Of a DNA stretch of 64,000 bases, positions 45,282 through 54,587 are shown piece after piece (the stretch's first letter is position 1; every line of letters starts with the position of its first letter). The stretch is from the NCBI GenBank assembly GCA_037200045.1, contig JBBCHM010000001.1:2356001-2420000 (forward strand), read 5' to 3'. The stretch is from Rhizomicrobium sp. (GTDB lineage Bacteria > Pseudomonadota > Alphaproteobacteria > Micropepsales > Micropepsaceae). The translations under genes and the position numbers were made by a program. The notes beneath the pieces were generated by a model. The model made no database searches. It worked only from the letters and a program-made list of their open reading frames with translations, and had not been told where the DNA came from.

Positions 45282-45298
45282 TTTTTGCGGCGCAAAAA
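45282..45298. repeat. Small palindrome upstream of etfB
   Basis: TTTTTGC (45282-45288) and GCAAAAA (45292-45298) pair perfectly across a GGC loop. It lies 83 nt upstream of etfB, downstream of the cytochrome c gene on the same strand. Without a trailing T-tract it is not a canonical terminator; an operator is equally possible. Confidence 0.35.
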
Positions 45299-45459
45299 CT
45301 AGGACCGCCGCCATCCCCGTGTCAACGAACCGTCATTCCGGTTTCTTTGGGGAAACAAGGGCAGGCAATCCCTCGGATTAATTGGTTGCAGCGCAGCATT
45401 TTGCCCCAAGCAGCGTCATTCCGCCGCACTCTCGCTCTCCCCCTGAGGGAGGGCAACTG

Positions 45460-45822
45460 TCACTTCAGCGTATCGAGATAGGCGACGACGTCGGCCACCT
45501 GCGCCGGGTTGGAGATGCCGCCGAACGCCATGCGCGTGCCGGGCACCAGCCGGGCCGGGCTGGTGATCCAGGCCGTCAGCTTGTCGTTGGTCCAGGTGAT
45601 GCCGGACGTCTTCAGCGCCCCGGAATAGGCGAAGCTGGGAAGCGACGCCGCCTTGCGCCCGACCACGCCGAACAGGTTCGGCCCCAGCCCATTGCCGCCG
45701 CCCTTTGTGGCGATGTGGCAGATGGCGCAGCGTCCGAAGATCGTCTTGCCGTTGCCGGCGTCAGCGGCCATGGCCGGCGAGCTGGCGACCAAAAGGGCAG
45801 CGAACAACAACTCTTTGCGCAT
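45460..45822 (-). CDS. Class I c-type cytochrome
   Basis: A 120-residue periplasmic cytochrome c. Signal peptide MRKELLFAALLVASSPAMA (1-19), heme motif C32-AI-C35-H36 (GRCAICHIATKGGGNGLGP), axial Met98 in PGTRMAFGG and closing helix AQVADVVAYLDTLK. Fits the cytochrome c2/c550 type of small electron carrier. Followed downstream by a region with a CCCTCCCTCAGGGGGAG hairpin (minus strand). It is a single gene, divergent from the Bcr/CflA transporter. Confidence 0.93.
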   Translation of the reverse strand: MRKELLFAALLVASSPAMAADAGNGKTIFGRCAICHIATKGGGNGLGPNLFGVVGRKAASLPSFAYSGALKTSGITWTNDKLTAWITSPARLVPGTRMAFGGISNPAQVADVVAYLDTLK

Positions 45823-45915
45823 TGCGATCTCCCGCTCGTCTTCCCCGATCCTAGCAGAGGCGTGCCGGCTCGAAATAGCGGCTGCGGTTGCGGCGAATGC
45901 GCGTTAGGTAGTGCC

Positions 45916-47118
45916 ATGCCATCCGCTCCTTCCCCCCTCAAAGGCGCCCGCCGCGTCGAGCTGATCGTCATCCTCGGCGCGCTCACCGCTTTCGCGCCGC
46001 TCTCGACCGACATGTACCTGCCGGCGCTCCCCTCGATCGCGCACGACTTCCACGCCTCGATCGGCGATGTCGAGCGCACGCTGGCGTCGTTCTTCCTGGG
46101 CTTCGCGCTCGGCCAGGCGCTGTTCGGCCCGCTCGCCGACCGCTTCGGGCGCAAGGCGCCGCTGATCGGCGGCCTTGCCGTCTATGTCGCGGTTTGCCTT
46201 CTGGGCGCGGCGACGTTCTCGGTGCCGCTCCTCACCGGATTGCGGTTCGTCCAGGCGGTCAGCGCCTGCGCCGGCGCGGTCATCGCGCGCGCCTGCGTGC
46301 GCGATCTGTTCGAGGCGGCCGAGGTGCCGCGCATCTTCTCGGTGATGATGACGGTGATGGGGCTGGCGCCGCTGCTCGCGCCGTTGCTCGGCGGCTATCT
46401 CCTGCTGCTGCTGGGCTGGCGCGCGATCTTCCTCACCCAGGCCGTGCTGGGATTGCTCGGCCTTCTCGCCGTCGTGCTGCGCCTGCCGGAAAGCCATGCC
46501 GGGCCGCGCCGCGACCTGCATCTGGGGACGATCTTCCTCGACTATGGGCGCATCGTGACCGACCGCCGCTTCATCGGCTATGTGCTGGCGGCGGCGACCT
46601 CGGCCGGCGGCCTGTTCGCCTACATCACCGCCAGCCCGCATGTCTTCATCGATCTGTTCCACGTGCCGGCGCAGCATTTCGGCTGGTTCTTCGGCGCCAA
46701 CGCGGTCGCGCTCATCACCGGTTCGCACGTCTCCGGCCGGCTGCTGAAGACGCGGCGCGCGGAGCAGGTGTTGATCGTCGCCCAGCTCGGCCAGGCCGGC
46801 GCCGGTGTCCTGCTCATGACCTTCGCGACGACGGGAATCGGCGGGGTGTGGGGCATTGCCTTCGGCCTGATGCTCTATGTCGGGCTCAACGGCGCGGTGA
46901 TGCCGACGGGAAGCGGCCTCGCGATGCGGCCCTTCAGCCTGAACGCCGGCATGGCCTCGGCCCTGCTCGGCACGTTCCAGTTCGGCATGGCGGCGCTGGC
47001 CTCGATCGTCGTCGGCGCGCTGCCGCAGACCAGCGCGCTGGCGATGGCGTCGGTGATCGCCGCCTGCGGCATCGGCGGTCTGGTGTTCAACCTGCTGCTG
47101 AGCCCGAAGAGCGACTGA
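45916..47118 (+). CDS. Bcr/CflA-family multidrug MFS transporter
   Basis: A 400-residue, 12-TM drug/H+ antiporter of the Bcr/CflA group. Family start ELIVILGALTAFAPLSTDMY with LPALPSIAHDF, loop 2-3 motif GPLADRFGRKAPLIGG, motif C-like RFVQAVSACAGAVIARACVR. Ends in QTSALAMASVIAACGIGGLV. ATG 45916 has no strong ribosome site; upstream in-frame codons cross the divergent region. Drug specificity unknown. A repeat element follows. Confidence 0.9.
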   Translation: MPSAPSPLKGARRVELIVILGALTAFAPLSTDMYLPALPSIAHDFHASIGDVERTLASFFLGFALGQALFGPLADRFGRKAPLIGGLAVYVAVCLLGAATFSVPLLTGLRFVQAVSACAGAVIARACVRDLFEAAEVPRIFSVMMTVMGLAPLLAPLLGGYLLLLLGWRAIFLTQAVLGLLGLLAVVLRLPESHAGPRRDLHLGTIFLDYGRIVTDRRFIGYVLAAATSAGGLFAYITASPHVFIDLFHVPAQHFGWFFGANAVALITGSHVSGRLLKTRRAEQVLIVAQLGQAGAGVLLMTFATTGIGGVWGIAFGLMLYVGLNGAVMPTGSGLAMRPFSLNAGMASALLGTFQFGMAALASIVVGALPQTSALAMASVIAACGIGGLVFNLLLSPKSD

Positions 47119-47137
47119 GTTTTTCCTAAAGCCCAAT

Positions 47138-47230
47138 TGTCATACCCCGCGAATGCGGGGTACCCAGTTGACGCTTGCTCCGGCCGTGCGGATTTCACCT
47201 GGGTCCGCCGCATTCGCGGCGGATGACACT
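47138..47230. repeat. Intergenic inverted repeat, TGTCAT...ATGACA family, copy 3
   Basis: A 93-nt element with ends TGTCAT and ATGACA, inner CCCCGCGAATGCGGGG and CCGCCGCATTCGCGGCGG, close to copy 2 (25237-25330) in order and length. It lies between two convergent genes and may serve as a stop for both. Confidence 0.8.
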
Positions 47231-47241
47231 GAGTGGCAGGA

Positions 47242-47652
47242 TCAGTGCCCGGTGCCTGACTTCGCGGTCTCGATCGCGGCGCGGAAGGCGAGCGGGTCGG
47301 CGATGCTGGGCAGGTCGACATGGTCGACGCCGGTGCCCTCGATGCGCAGATGGCCGTAGCCGAGCATGCGGCCCCACAGATTCTGCGTCACCCGCACGCC
47401 CTCGATGTTCGGTAGCGCGACCTCGAAGGTCTTGAGGTTGAACAGCCCCTCCTTCTCGACGAAGCGGTGCGTGGTGACGCCGATCTCGGTCGTCCATTTG
47501 CGCACCATCATGACGACGAAGATCACGATGCCGATCAGGAACCAGCCGAGGAAGATCAGCGCCAGCCACGCTTTCAGGCTGTACCACCAGTGGAAATGCG
47601 CCCGCGCGACCAGGCGCTCGCCCTGGCCCAGCGTGCTGTCGATATAGGACAT
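47242..47652 (-). CDS. PH domain-containing membrane protein (YdbS/bPH2-like)
   Basis: A 136-residue protein with two adjacent membrane segments (YSLKAWLALIFLGWFLIGIV, then IFVVMMV, about 23-47) and a bacterial PH domain (WTTEIGVTTHRFVEKEGLFN, LKTFEVALPNIEGVRVTQNL, GYGHLRIEGTGVDHVDLPSI). I start at MSYIDSTLGQGERL (47652); the ATG upstream would add unrelated sequence. Function unknown; membrane-adaptor role by family. Confidence 0.82.
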   Translation of the reverse strand: MSYIDSTLGQGERLVARAHFHWWYSLKAWLALIFLGWFLIGIVIFVVMMVRKWTTEIGVTTHRFVEKEGLFNLKTFEVALPNIEGVRVTQNLWGRMLGYGHLRIEGTGVDHVDLPSIADPLAFRAAIETAKSGTGH

Positions 47653-47746
47653 GCGGTACTCCCCCGACTCGTCGGAGCGACCATAACGCGCAAATCGGGC
47701 AAAACGGAGCGGCTTAAGGCCGCTCACGGGCCCCAAACGCGGCCGG

Positions 47747-50187
47747 TCAGTGTTCCTCGTGGTCCGGCAAGAGGACTTCGCGCAAACCCTTGTGGTTGGG
47801 CTTGGAGACTACGCCGTCATGCTCCATGCGCTCGATCAGGCTGGCGGCCTTGTTGTAGCCGATCTGCAGCCGGCGCTGGAGATACGACGTCGTCGCCTTG
47901 CGCTCGCGTGCCACGATGGCCAGCGCCTTGTCGTAAAGATCGTCGCCCGAATCCGAATTGCCGCCACCGCCGGAGCCCATCAGGGCATAGGGGTCGTCGC
48001 CCTCCTCGTCCGGCTCCTCGGTCACCGCTTCGAGATAGTCCGGCGTGCCCTGGGTCTTCAGGAAGCGCACCACGTCCTCGACCTCGCGGTCGGTGACGAA
48101 CGGGCCGTGGATGCGGCGGATGCGCCCGCCGGCCATCATATAGAGCATGTCGCCGGCGCCCAGGAGCTGCTCGGCGCCCTGTTCGCCCAGGATGGTGCGG
48201 CTGTCGATCTTGCTCGTCACCTGGAACGAGATGCGGGTGGGGAAATTCGCCTTGATCGTGCCGGTGATCACGTCGACCGACGGGCGCTGGGTCGCCGCGA
48301 TCAGATGGATGCCGGCGGCGCGCGCCATCTGCGCCAGGCGCTGCACCGCGCCCTCGATCTCCTTGCCGGAAATCATCATCAAATCGGCGACCTCGTCGAC
48401 GATGACCACGATATACGGCATCGGCTCGAGTTCGAGCACCTCGTCCTCATAGATCGGCTTGCCGGTCTCGCGGTCGAAGCCGGTCTGCACCGTGCGCTTC
48501 AGGCTCTCGCCCTTTTCCTTGGCCTTGCGCACGCGGTCGTTGAAGGCCTCGACGCCGCGCACGCCCAGCTTGGACATCTTGCGGTAGCGTTCCTCCATCT
48601 CGCGCACCGCCCATTTGAGCGCCACGACGGCCTTCTTGGGATCGATCACCACCGGCGACAAAAGGTGCGGAATTCCGTCGTATACGGACAATTCCAGCAT
48701 CTTGGGATCGATCATGATCAGCCGGCATTGCTGCGGCGTCATGCGGTAGAGCAGCGACAGGATCATGGTGTTGAGCCCGACCGACTTGCCCGAACCCGTG
48801 GTGCCCGCGACCAGCAGATGGGGCATCTTGGCGAGGTCGGCCATCACCGGCTCGCCGCCGATGGTCTTGCCGAGCGCCAGGGTCAGCGGCGCGCGCGCCT
48901 TGTCGTATTCGCCGCTCGCCTTCGCGCAGATAGACGGTCTCGCGGGTGTGGTTGGGCAGCTCGATGCCGATCACGTTGCGCCCCGGGATCACCGCGATGC
49001 GCGCCGCCACCGCCGACATCGAGCGCGCCACGTCGTCGGCCAGGCTGATCACCCGCGAGGATTTCACGCCAGCCGCCGGCTCGAATTCATAGAGCGTCAC
49101 CACCGGGCCGGGACGCACCGCCATGATGCGGCCCTTGACGCCGAAATCGGTCAGCACCGCTTCCAGCATGCGGGCATTCTCTTCCAGCGCCTCGTCGGAC
49201 AGCGCCGTGGCGTCGTGCACCACCACCGGCTCGGCCAGGAGGCTCAGCGCCGGCAACTGGTATTCGCCGCTGACCAGATCCAGCGCCGGTTGCTTGGCGC
49301 GCTTGATGTTGGTGGCCGCCGCCTTCTTGGCCTCCTCGCGCTTGACGCGGCTTTCGCGCCGCTCGGCGAGCCGGGTCGCGGCGATCGGCTCGGGCGCCAC
49401 GTCGAGGGCATAGGCTTCTTCCTCGGGCTCGCGCTCTTCGTCGAATTCGGGTTCGTATTCTTCTTCTTCGTCAGGACTGTGCGCTTTGCGAAAGACGAAT
49501 TTCGGCATCTTCACCAGCGAGCCGGCCCACAAGGCCCGCCGCCGGCACATTGGCGAGGCCGCGCAGGATCGGTGTCAGGCGCAGGCCCGTCGCCAGGAAG
49601 GACAGCGGAAGCCCCGCGAGAAGCAGCAGCACCGGCAGCGCGATGGCGATCCAGCCGCGGCCATAGACCTGCGCCACATGCGCCGACATCGACGCGGCGG
49701 CGATGCCGATCAGTCCGCCATCCTGCGCCGGCAGGCTCTTGAAGGCGGGCAGGACGCCCAGCCCCGCCGCCAGCAGCAGCGTGCCGAGCGGCCAGGCGAA
49801 GGCGCGCCACATGGCGTGTTTCAGGTGCAGCCCGCGCAGCGCGCGCACGCCCCAGACCAGCGGCGGCGCCAGCGCCGCGATGGCCGCGATGCCGAAGGCC
49901 TGCAGCAGCATGTCGGCCGCCATCGCGCCCATGCCGCCCAGCCAATTGGCGGTCGGCCCGCCGGTGGCGTTGTTCCAGGAGGGATCGGAAGGGTCATAGC
50001 CCGCCAGCGCGACCAGCGCCGCGCCCGAGCCCAGGAACAGCAGCGCGCCGGCGCCGCGCATGATCGCGAGCCGCGCCAGCCTCGCCAGCGCCCGGCGCGC
50101 ATCGGCCAGCGCGTCCGCCATGGCGGCACCACGCGAGCGCGGTTGATACACGCCCCCTGCCGTCACCCTGCGCGTTGCCTGGCTCAT
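47747..50187 (-). CDS. ftsK: DNA translocase FtsK (reading frame interrupted twice)
   Basis: The essential division-site DNA translocase. Frame 1 (from ATG 50187, which overlaps the aminotransferase stop) gives four N-terminal membrane segments ([80 protein letters not shown]). The next frame carries the acidic linker and the alpha/beta domain start ([20 protein letters not shown]). A third segment carries Walker [16 protein letters not shown], Walker [12 protein letters not shown] and the gamma winged helix ([20 protein letters not shown]). Breaks lie in 49475-49560 and at about 48923. Repairing them gives one protein of about 813 residues. Both are probably sequence errors, since the gene is normally essential. 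Confidence 0.9.
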
Positions 50188-51385
50188 GCCCGCTCCAGAA
50201 CTTCCGTCATCCTTTCGAGTGCCGCCATAATGGTTGACACCTCGTTAACGAGCGCAACCCTTATATAGGGAAACCCAGGGTTCGACTGGGTTTTCCCCGC
50301 GATCACTTCTCGACCCATGAAGGCGCCGGGCAGGGTGCGGACGCCGGCCTCGCGCCATAGCTTGAGCGCGGTCTCCTCGCCATTGCCGACATCGAGCCAC
50401 AGGAAGAACCCGCCCTCCGGCACCCGGAAAACGGCGCGGTTGCCCAATATCCGCTGCGCCAGGCGGAATTTCTCGCGATAGCTCTCGCGGTTCGCCGCGA
50501 CGTGCGCCTCGTCGCGCCACGCCGCCGCCGCTCGCCGCGATGATCGGCAGCGGCACTTGCGGGCCGGCATAATTGCGGAACTGGCGGAAGCGCTCGATCA
50601 GCCCGGCCGCGCCCGCCACGATACCCGAGCGCAGCCCGGGCAGGCCCCGACCGCTTGGACAGCGAATGGAAGGTCAGCAGGGCGCTCGTAAGGCGCGCCC
50701 CCGCACCCGGCAACGCCCCGACCGGCGGCTTGTCGAGGTAGATGTCGGCGTAACATTCGTCCGCGAACACCGTGAAGTCGTACTGATCGGCGAGCGCGAA
50801 CAGTGTTCGCCAATAGGATTCGTCGGAGCAGGCGCCCTCGGGATTGGACGGCGAGCAGAGGTAAACCACTGCCGTCCGCTCCAGCAGCGCCTTGGGCAGT
50901 GAAGCGTAATCGGGCAGGAATCCCGTCGCCGCCGTTGCCGGCACGAACACTGGCTCGCCGCCCGCCGACAGCGCGGCGGCCGCATAGCACTGATAGAACG
51001 GATTGGGCAGCAGCACGGCCGGTCGCTGCCCCGCTTTGGTCTCCGGCATGACGGTGAAGGCGGCGAGGAACAGTCCCTCCCGCGTGCCGTTCAGCGGCAG
51101 CAGGTTCTTGTCGGGATCGATGGAGCCTTCCGCCAGCGCGAAGCGCCGCGTCAGCCAGCCCGCCGCCGCCGCGCGCCACTCGGCGCTGCCGTTGATCGGC
51201 GGATAGGTCCCGAACTCCGCCGCGTGCCGCGCGATGGCCTCGGCCACGAAATCCGGCACCGCGCCATTGGGATCGCCGACCGCCAGGCTGATCGGCGGCC
51301 GCCCCGGCTTGTGCGGGTCGAGCAGCGTCGCCAGCTTGGCGAAAGCCGAAGGCGGAAGTTCGGACAGGCGGCCGGGAAAGAGCAT
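50184..51385 (-). CDS. PLP-dependent aminotransferase, DapC-like (frame interrupted twice)
   Basis: A class I/II aminotransferase, about 400 residues when repaired. Landmarks: start LFPGRLSELPPSAFAKLATL, ISLAVGDPNGAVPDFVAEAI, LNGTREGLFLAAFTV, FYQCYAAAALSAGGEPVFVP, CSPSNPEGA, VFADECYADIY, and the PLP lysine in FHSLSKRSG. The frame breaks after KRSG (extra base in the GGGG run, 50645-50648) and again near 50521-50531, after which the end EGGFFLWLDVG, GREVIAGKTQSNPGFPYIRV continues. The sequence fits N-succinyldiaminopimelate aminotransferase (DapC) of alphaproteobacteria. ATGA overlap with ftsK. Confidence 0.83.
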
Positions 51386-51492
51386 CCCGCCACCTTAGCG
51401 AAGGCCAAACGCGCCGCGCCAGCGAAACATGGTCAACCGCAATTTAACCTTGAGGCCCGAACATCGCCGCGCATTCCTATCGCGGCCCCCGC

Positions 51493-52561
51493 ATGCCCAC
51501 CGCCTTCACGCTGCTTCTGCCCTGCGCCGGCAAATCCTCGCGCTATCCCGGCGTGCGGCCCAAATGGATGCTGACGCTCCCCGAAGGCGAACTCGCCATC
51601 GCGCGCGCCGCTTCCAGTGTTCCCGCGTCTTCTCACCGCCGCATCGTCGCCGCCGTCCGCGCCGATCACGAACAGCGCTATGGCTGCAAGGCGCTCCTGG
51701 CCCGCATCTTCGGCGATGCCGTCGATGTCGTGGTGCTGGAGCACGACACGCGCGGCCCGGCCGACACCGTCGCGCAGATGATCGCGCGCGCCCGCATTGA
51801 CGGTCCCATCGCCATCAAGGACGCCGACAGCTTCTTCGATCCCGGCCCGCTGCCCGATGGCGGCTTCGTCTCGGTCAGCGACGTGCGGTCGAGCCCCGGC
51901 ATGACGAATGTCGGCGCCAAGAGCTTCGCCGTCGTCAACGGCCAGGGCCTGGTGGTCGAGATGGTCGAGAAGAGGTCTCGCCTCCAACCATGTCTGTGTC
52001 GGGCTCTACGGCTTCGCCGACGCCGCCCAGTTCCGCGACGCCTTCCGCGACATCGCCCGCGAGGCGCCGGACGGCGAGATCTTCGTCTCCCATGTCATGA
52101 ACCGGGCCATCGCCGGCGGCATGATCGTGCGCCCGCACGAGGTGGGCGGCCTGATCGATGTCGGCACGCTCGAGGAATGGCGCCGCTATGTGCGCAAGCG
52201 CGGCACCATCGTCGCCGATCTCGACGGCGTGGTGTTCCAGAACCATTCGCGCTATTTCGCGCCGTTCTGGAACGAGCCCGACGAGCCGATCGCCGCCAAC
52301 GTCGAGGCGCTGCGCGGCTACGCCGCCGAAGGCACCCAGCTCATCTTCATGACCGCGCGTCCCGAGGAATATCGCGCCCGCACCGAGGCGACGCTGCGCC
52401 AGCTCGGCCTCGCGCCGCACGCGCTGATCATGGATTGCCGCCACGGCCGCCGCTTCCTGGTCAACGACCATGCCGGCACCAATCCCTATCCGTCCGCCGT
52501 CGCGATCAGCCTGGACCGCAACAGCCCGACGCTGGGCGATCACCTGCAGGACTGGCGGTGA
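51493..52561 (+). CDS. Nucleotidyltransferase-HAD fusion protein (frame interrupted once)
   Basis: A two-domain protein, about 356 residues. Domain 1 (1-175) is a sugar/choline-phosphate nucleotidyltransferase: LLLPCAGKSSRYPGVRPKWM (activating loop), RGPADTVAQMIARARIDGPI, IKDADSFFDPGP as metal site. Domain 2 is HAD-like: GTIVADLDGVVFQNHSRYF (DxD nucleophile and acid), QLIFMTARPEEYRARTEATL and LVNDHAGTNPYPSAVA. The frame slips near 51970-51976 (around VEMVEK / ASNHVCVGLYGF). Coupled by GTGA to a kinase and then to a WavE-like gene; so it probably activates a phosphorylated headgroup or sugar for surface glycan decoration. That role is inference. Confidence 0.78.
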
Positions 52562-53436
52562 GCGTCGACGGCGCCCTCGCCGCCGCGCCGGTGCCGGCGG
52601 AGCGCGCCTTTAAGGTCCTTGGCGGCCATTCCGGCGCCGCGCTGGTGCTGTGCGAGGGGGCCGGCCGCTCCGTGGTGCGCAAGACCGCCGCCGCGCCGGC
52701 CGCCAATCTCCGCCTGCGCCAGCAGGCGATCAAGCAGCGCCTCCTCGCGGCCCAGGGCTTCGCCTTTCCCGCCGTGCATCGCATCGGCGCCGACGACACC
52801 GGCCGCGCCTTTTTCGAGATGGACTATGTCCCCGCCCGCACCCTCGCCGAGATCGTCGCCGGCGCCGTCCCCTGCGGCCGCGACGCCATCCTGGGCGCCG
52901 TCGCGCATTTCGTCCGCGCCTGCTCGGCGTTGAGCGCCTCCACGATCCCCGCCGCGGCCTTCCGCGCCAAGATCGAGAGCATCGCCGCGACCGTGCCGGG
53001 CGATGCCGCCGTCGCCGGCGTCGCCCGCGAGCTGCTGGCGCGCGGCTGGAGCGACATCCCCCATTCGCCCGACCACGGCGATCTGACGCTGGAGAACATC
53101 CTGCTGGCGCCGGACCAGTCGGTGGTGTTCATCGATTGCGACGTCGCCTGGGTGTCCTCCTGGTGGCTCGATCTCGCCAAGCTGTTCCAGGACCTCGAAG
53201 GCCATTGGTGCCTGCGCGCCGTGCCGTCGCCCAGCATCGACGCGCTGGAGCGCCTGCGTCTCTTCGCGGCCGATTTCCGGCGCCTGGCGCAGGCGCTCGA
53301 TCCCGCCTTGCCGCGGCGTCTGGCCCAGCTCGCGGCGCTGCATCTTCTGCGCACCCTGCCCTATGCCAGGGACCGCGCGACCGCCGCCTTCGCCGCCGCC
53401 GCCGCGTCGCGGCTTTTGAAGGACGGCGCATCGTGA
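52558..53436 (+). CDS. Small-molecule kinase, APH/choline-kinase fold
   Basis: A 292-residue protein kinase-like phosphotransferase starting at GTG 52558, overlapping the previous stop. Catalytic loop HSPDHGDLTLENILLAPDQS (Asp and Asn) and metal-binding Asp in VVFIDCDVAWVSSWWLDLAK are conserved. An N-lobe with GHSGAALVLCEGAGRSVVRK (Lys for ATP) is recognisable. It would phosphorylate a small hydroxylated or amine substrate such as choline, ethanolamine or a sugar. Operon context with the nucleotidyltransferase suggests a LicA/LicC-like pair. GTGA overlap with the next gene. Confidence 0.83.
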   Translation: MSVDGALAAAPVPAERAFKVLGGHSGAALVLCEGAGRSVVRKTAAAPAANLRLRQQAIKQRLLAAQGFAFPAVHRIGADDTGRAFFEMDYVPARTLAEIVAGAVPCGRDAILGAVAHFVRACSALSASTIPAAAFRAKIESIAATVPGDAAVAGVARELLARGWSDIPHSPDHGDLTLENILLAPDQSVVFIDCDVAWVSSWWLDLAKLFQDLEGHWCLRAVPSPSIDALERLRLFAADFRRLAQALDPALPRRLAQLAALHLLRTLPYARDRATAAFAAAAASRLLKDGAS

Positions 53437-54587
53437 GCCGCCCCGTCGACGTGATCGTCACCGGCTTCACCCGCAGCGCGGAGCTTTGCGTCCAAAGCTT
53501 CGAGACGCCGCGCCACCTTCGGCAGATGGGATTGGTCCGCGCCATACGCTACGTCACCTGGGATTCGCCAGAGCTCGACGCGGCGGTGGCGCCCGTCCTC
53601 GCGATGGACGACGTGGCGGTCACGCGCGTGCCGGCGCCCGCGCCGCCGGGCAATTTCAAGCAGAAGGGTGTCGTCTACCAGGTGCGCAATCTCGAAGCCG
53701 CTCTGGCCCTTGTGCCGGAGGACGACACGCTGGTCGTCAAGACGCGGCCCGATTTTCTGTTCGGCGCCGGTTTCCTCGAACGCAAGATCCGCGATTTCGA
53801 CCGCCAATGCCGGATCGAAGCGAGCGCCACCGCCTTCGGCGTCAAGCTTCCGCGCGGGCCGTTCTCGCGCAAGGTCTGGCTGCCCTGGGCCGACGCGAAC
53901 CAGCCCTTCTTCTATGAGGACGCCGCCTTCGCCGGGCTCAAGCGCGATCTGGCGCATCTCGTCACGCCCGACATCCAATCGCGGCTTGGCGCGATGGACG
54001 ACCTCGAATGCGGTTCGCTCGCGCATGCCGTGCGTTTCGGCACGGTCTTCCTGGCGCGCTTCCCGATCTTCCGCGGCTATTTCGAGAACTACCATGTCTT
54101 CGCCAACAACACGGATTATCGCCGCGGCCAGCTCGGGACGGTGATCGAACATCCTTTCTTCTGGACCCTCGTCCTGGCGCATGCCTGGATCCTGTACAGC
54201 AGCTTCCATGTCGATGCGGGCCGCCCCGGCGACCTGCGCTTCTTCGCCAACAACGCGAATCCGAAGGTGGATTGGAGCGATCCGGACACGCTGACGCTCG
54301 CCGCGCCCTATGACGACCTCGCCGGCTGGCGCGCGACCACGAAAGCCGGCACCGAGGTCTATTCCGGCGTCAGCCGGGTCTATGGCCGCCTCGTGGACGA
54401 CGCCTGGCAGCGTGCCCTGTTCACGCAGCGCTTCGCGGACATCCCGTGGGAGATGCTGCAGGGAATAGCGCAGACCCTTCCGCATTACGACAAAGGCGTG
54501 CTGGACGAGATGGAAGACGAATATTACGCCTTGCTCACCGCCCATTGGCGTCAGCACTGGCTGCCGCGGCAGCGCCGGGCCGCCTAA
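53433..54587 (+). CDS. WavE-like putative glycan biosynthesis protein
   Basis: A 384-residue protein from GTG 53433 (GTGA overlap). It resembles WavE-type LPS synthesis proteins and GT-A-like enzymes: start VDVIVTGFTRSAELCVQSFE, RYVTWDSPELDAAVAPVLA, NFKQKGVVYQVRNLEAALAL, TLVVKTRPDFLFGAGFLERK (possible sugar-nucleotide metal region) and YEDAAFAGLKRDLAHLV. No signal peptide, so cytosolic. Catalytic activity is unproven; I give the family from pattern only. Third gene of the putative headgroup-transfer operon. Confidence 0.65.
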   Translation: MSRPVDVIVTGFTRSAELCVQSFETPRHLRQMGLVRAIRYVTWDSPELDAAVAPVLAMDDVAVTRVPAPAPPGNFKQKGVVYQVRNLEAALALVPEDDTLVVKTRPDFLFGAGFLERKIRDFDRQCRIEASATAFGVKLPRGPFSRKVWLPWADANQPFFYEDAAFAGLKRDLAHLVTPDIQSRLGAMDDLECGSLAHAVRFGTVFLARFPIFRGYFENYHVFANNTDYRRGQLGTVIEHPFFWTLVLAHAWILYSSFHVDAGRPGDLRFFANNANPKVDWSDPDTLTLAAPYDDLAGWRATTKAGTEVYSGVSRVYGRLVDDAWQRALFTQRFADIPWEMLQGIAQTLPHYDKGVLDEMEDEYYALLTAHWRQHWLPRQRRAA

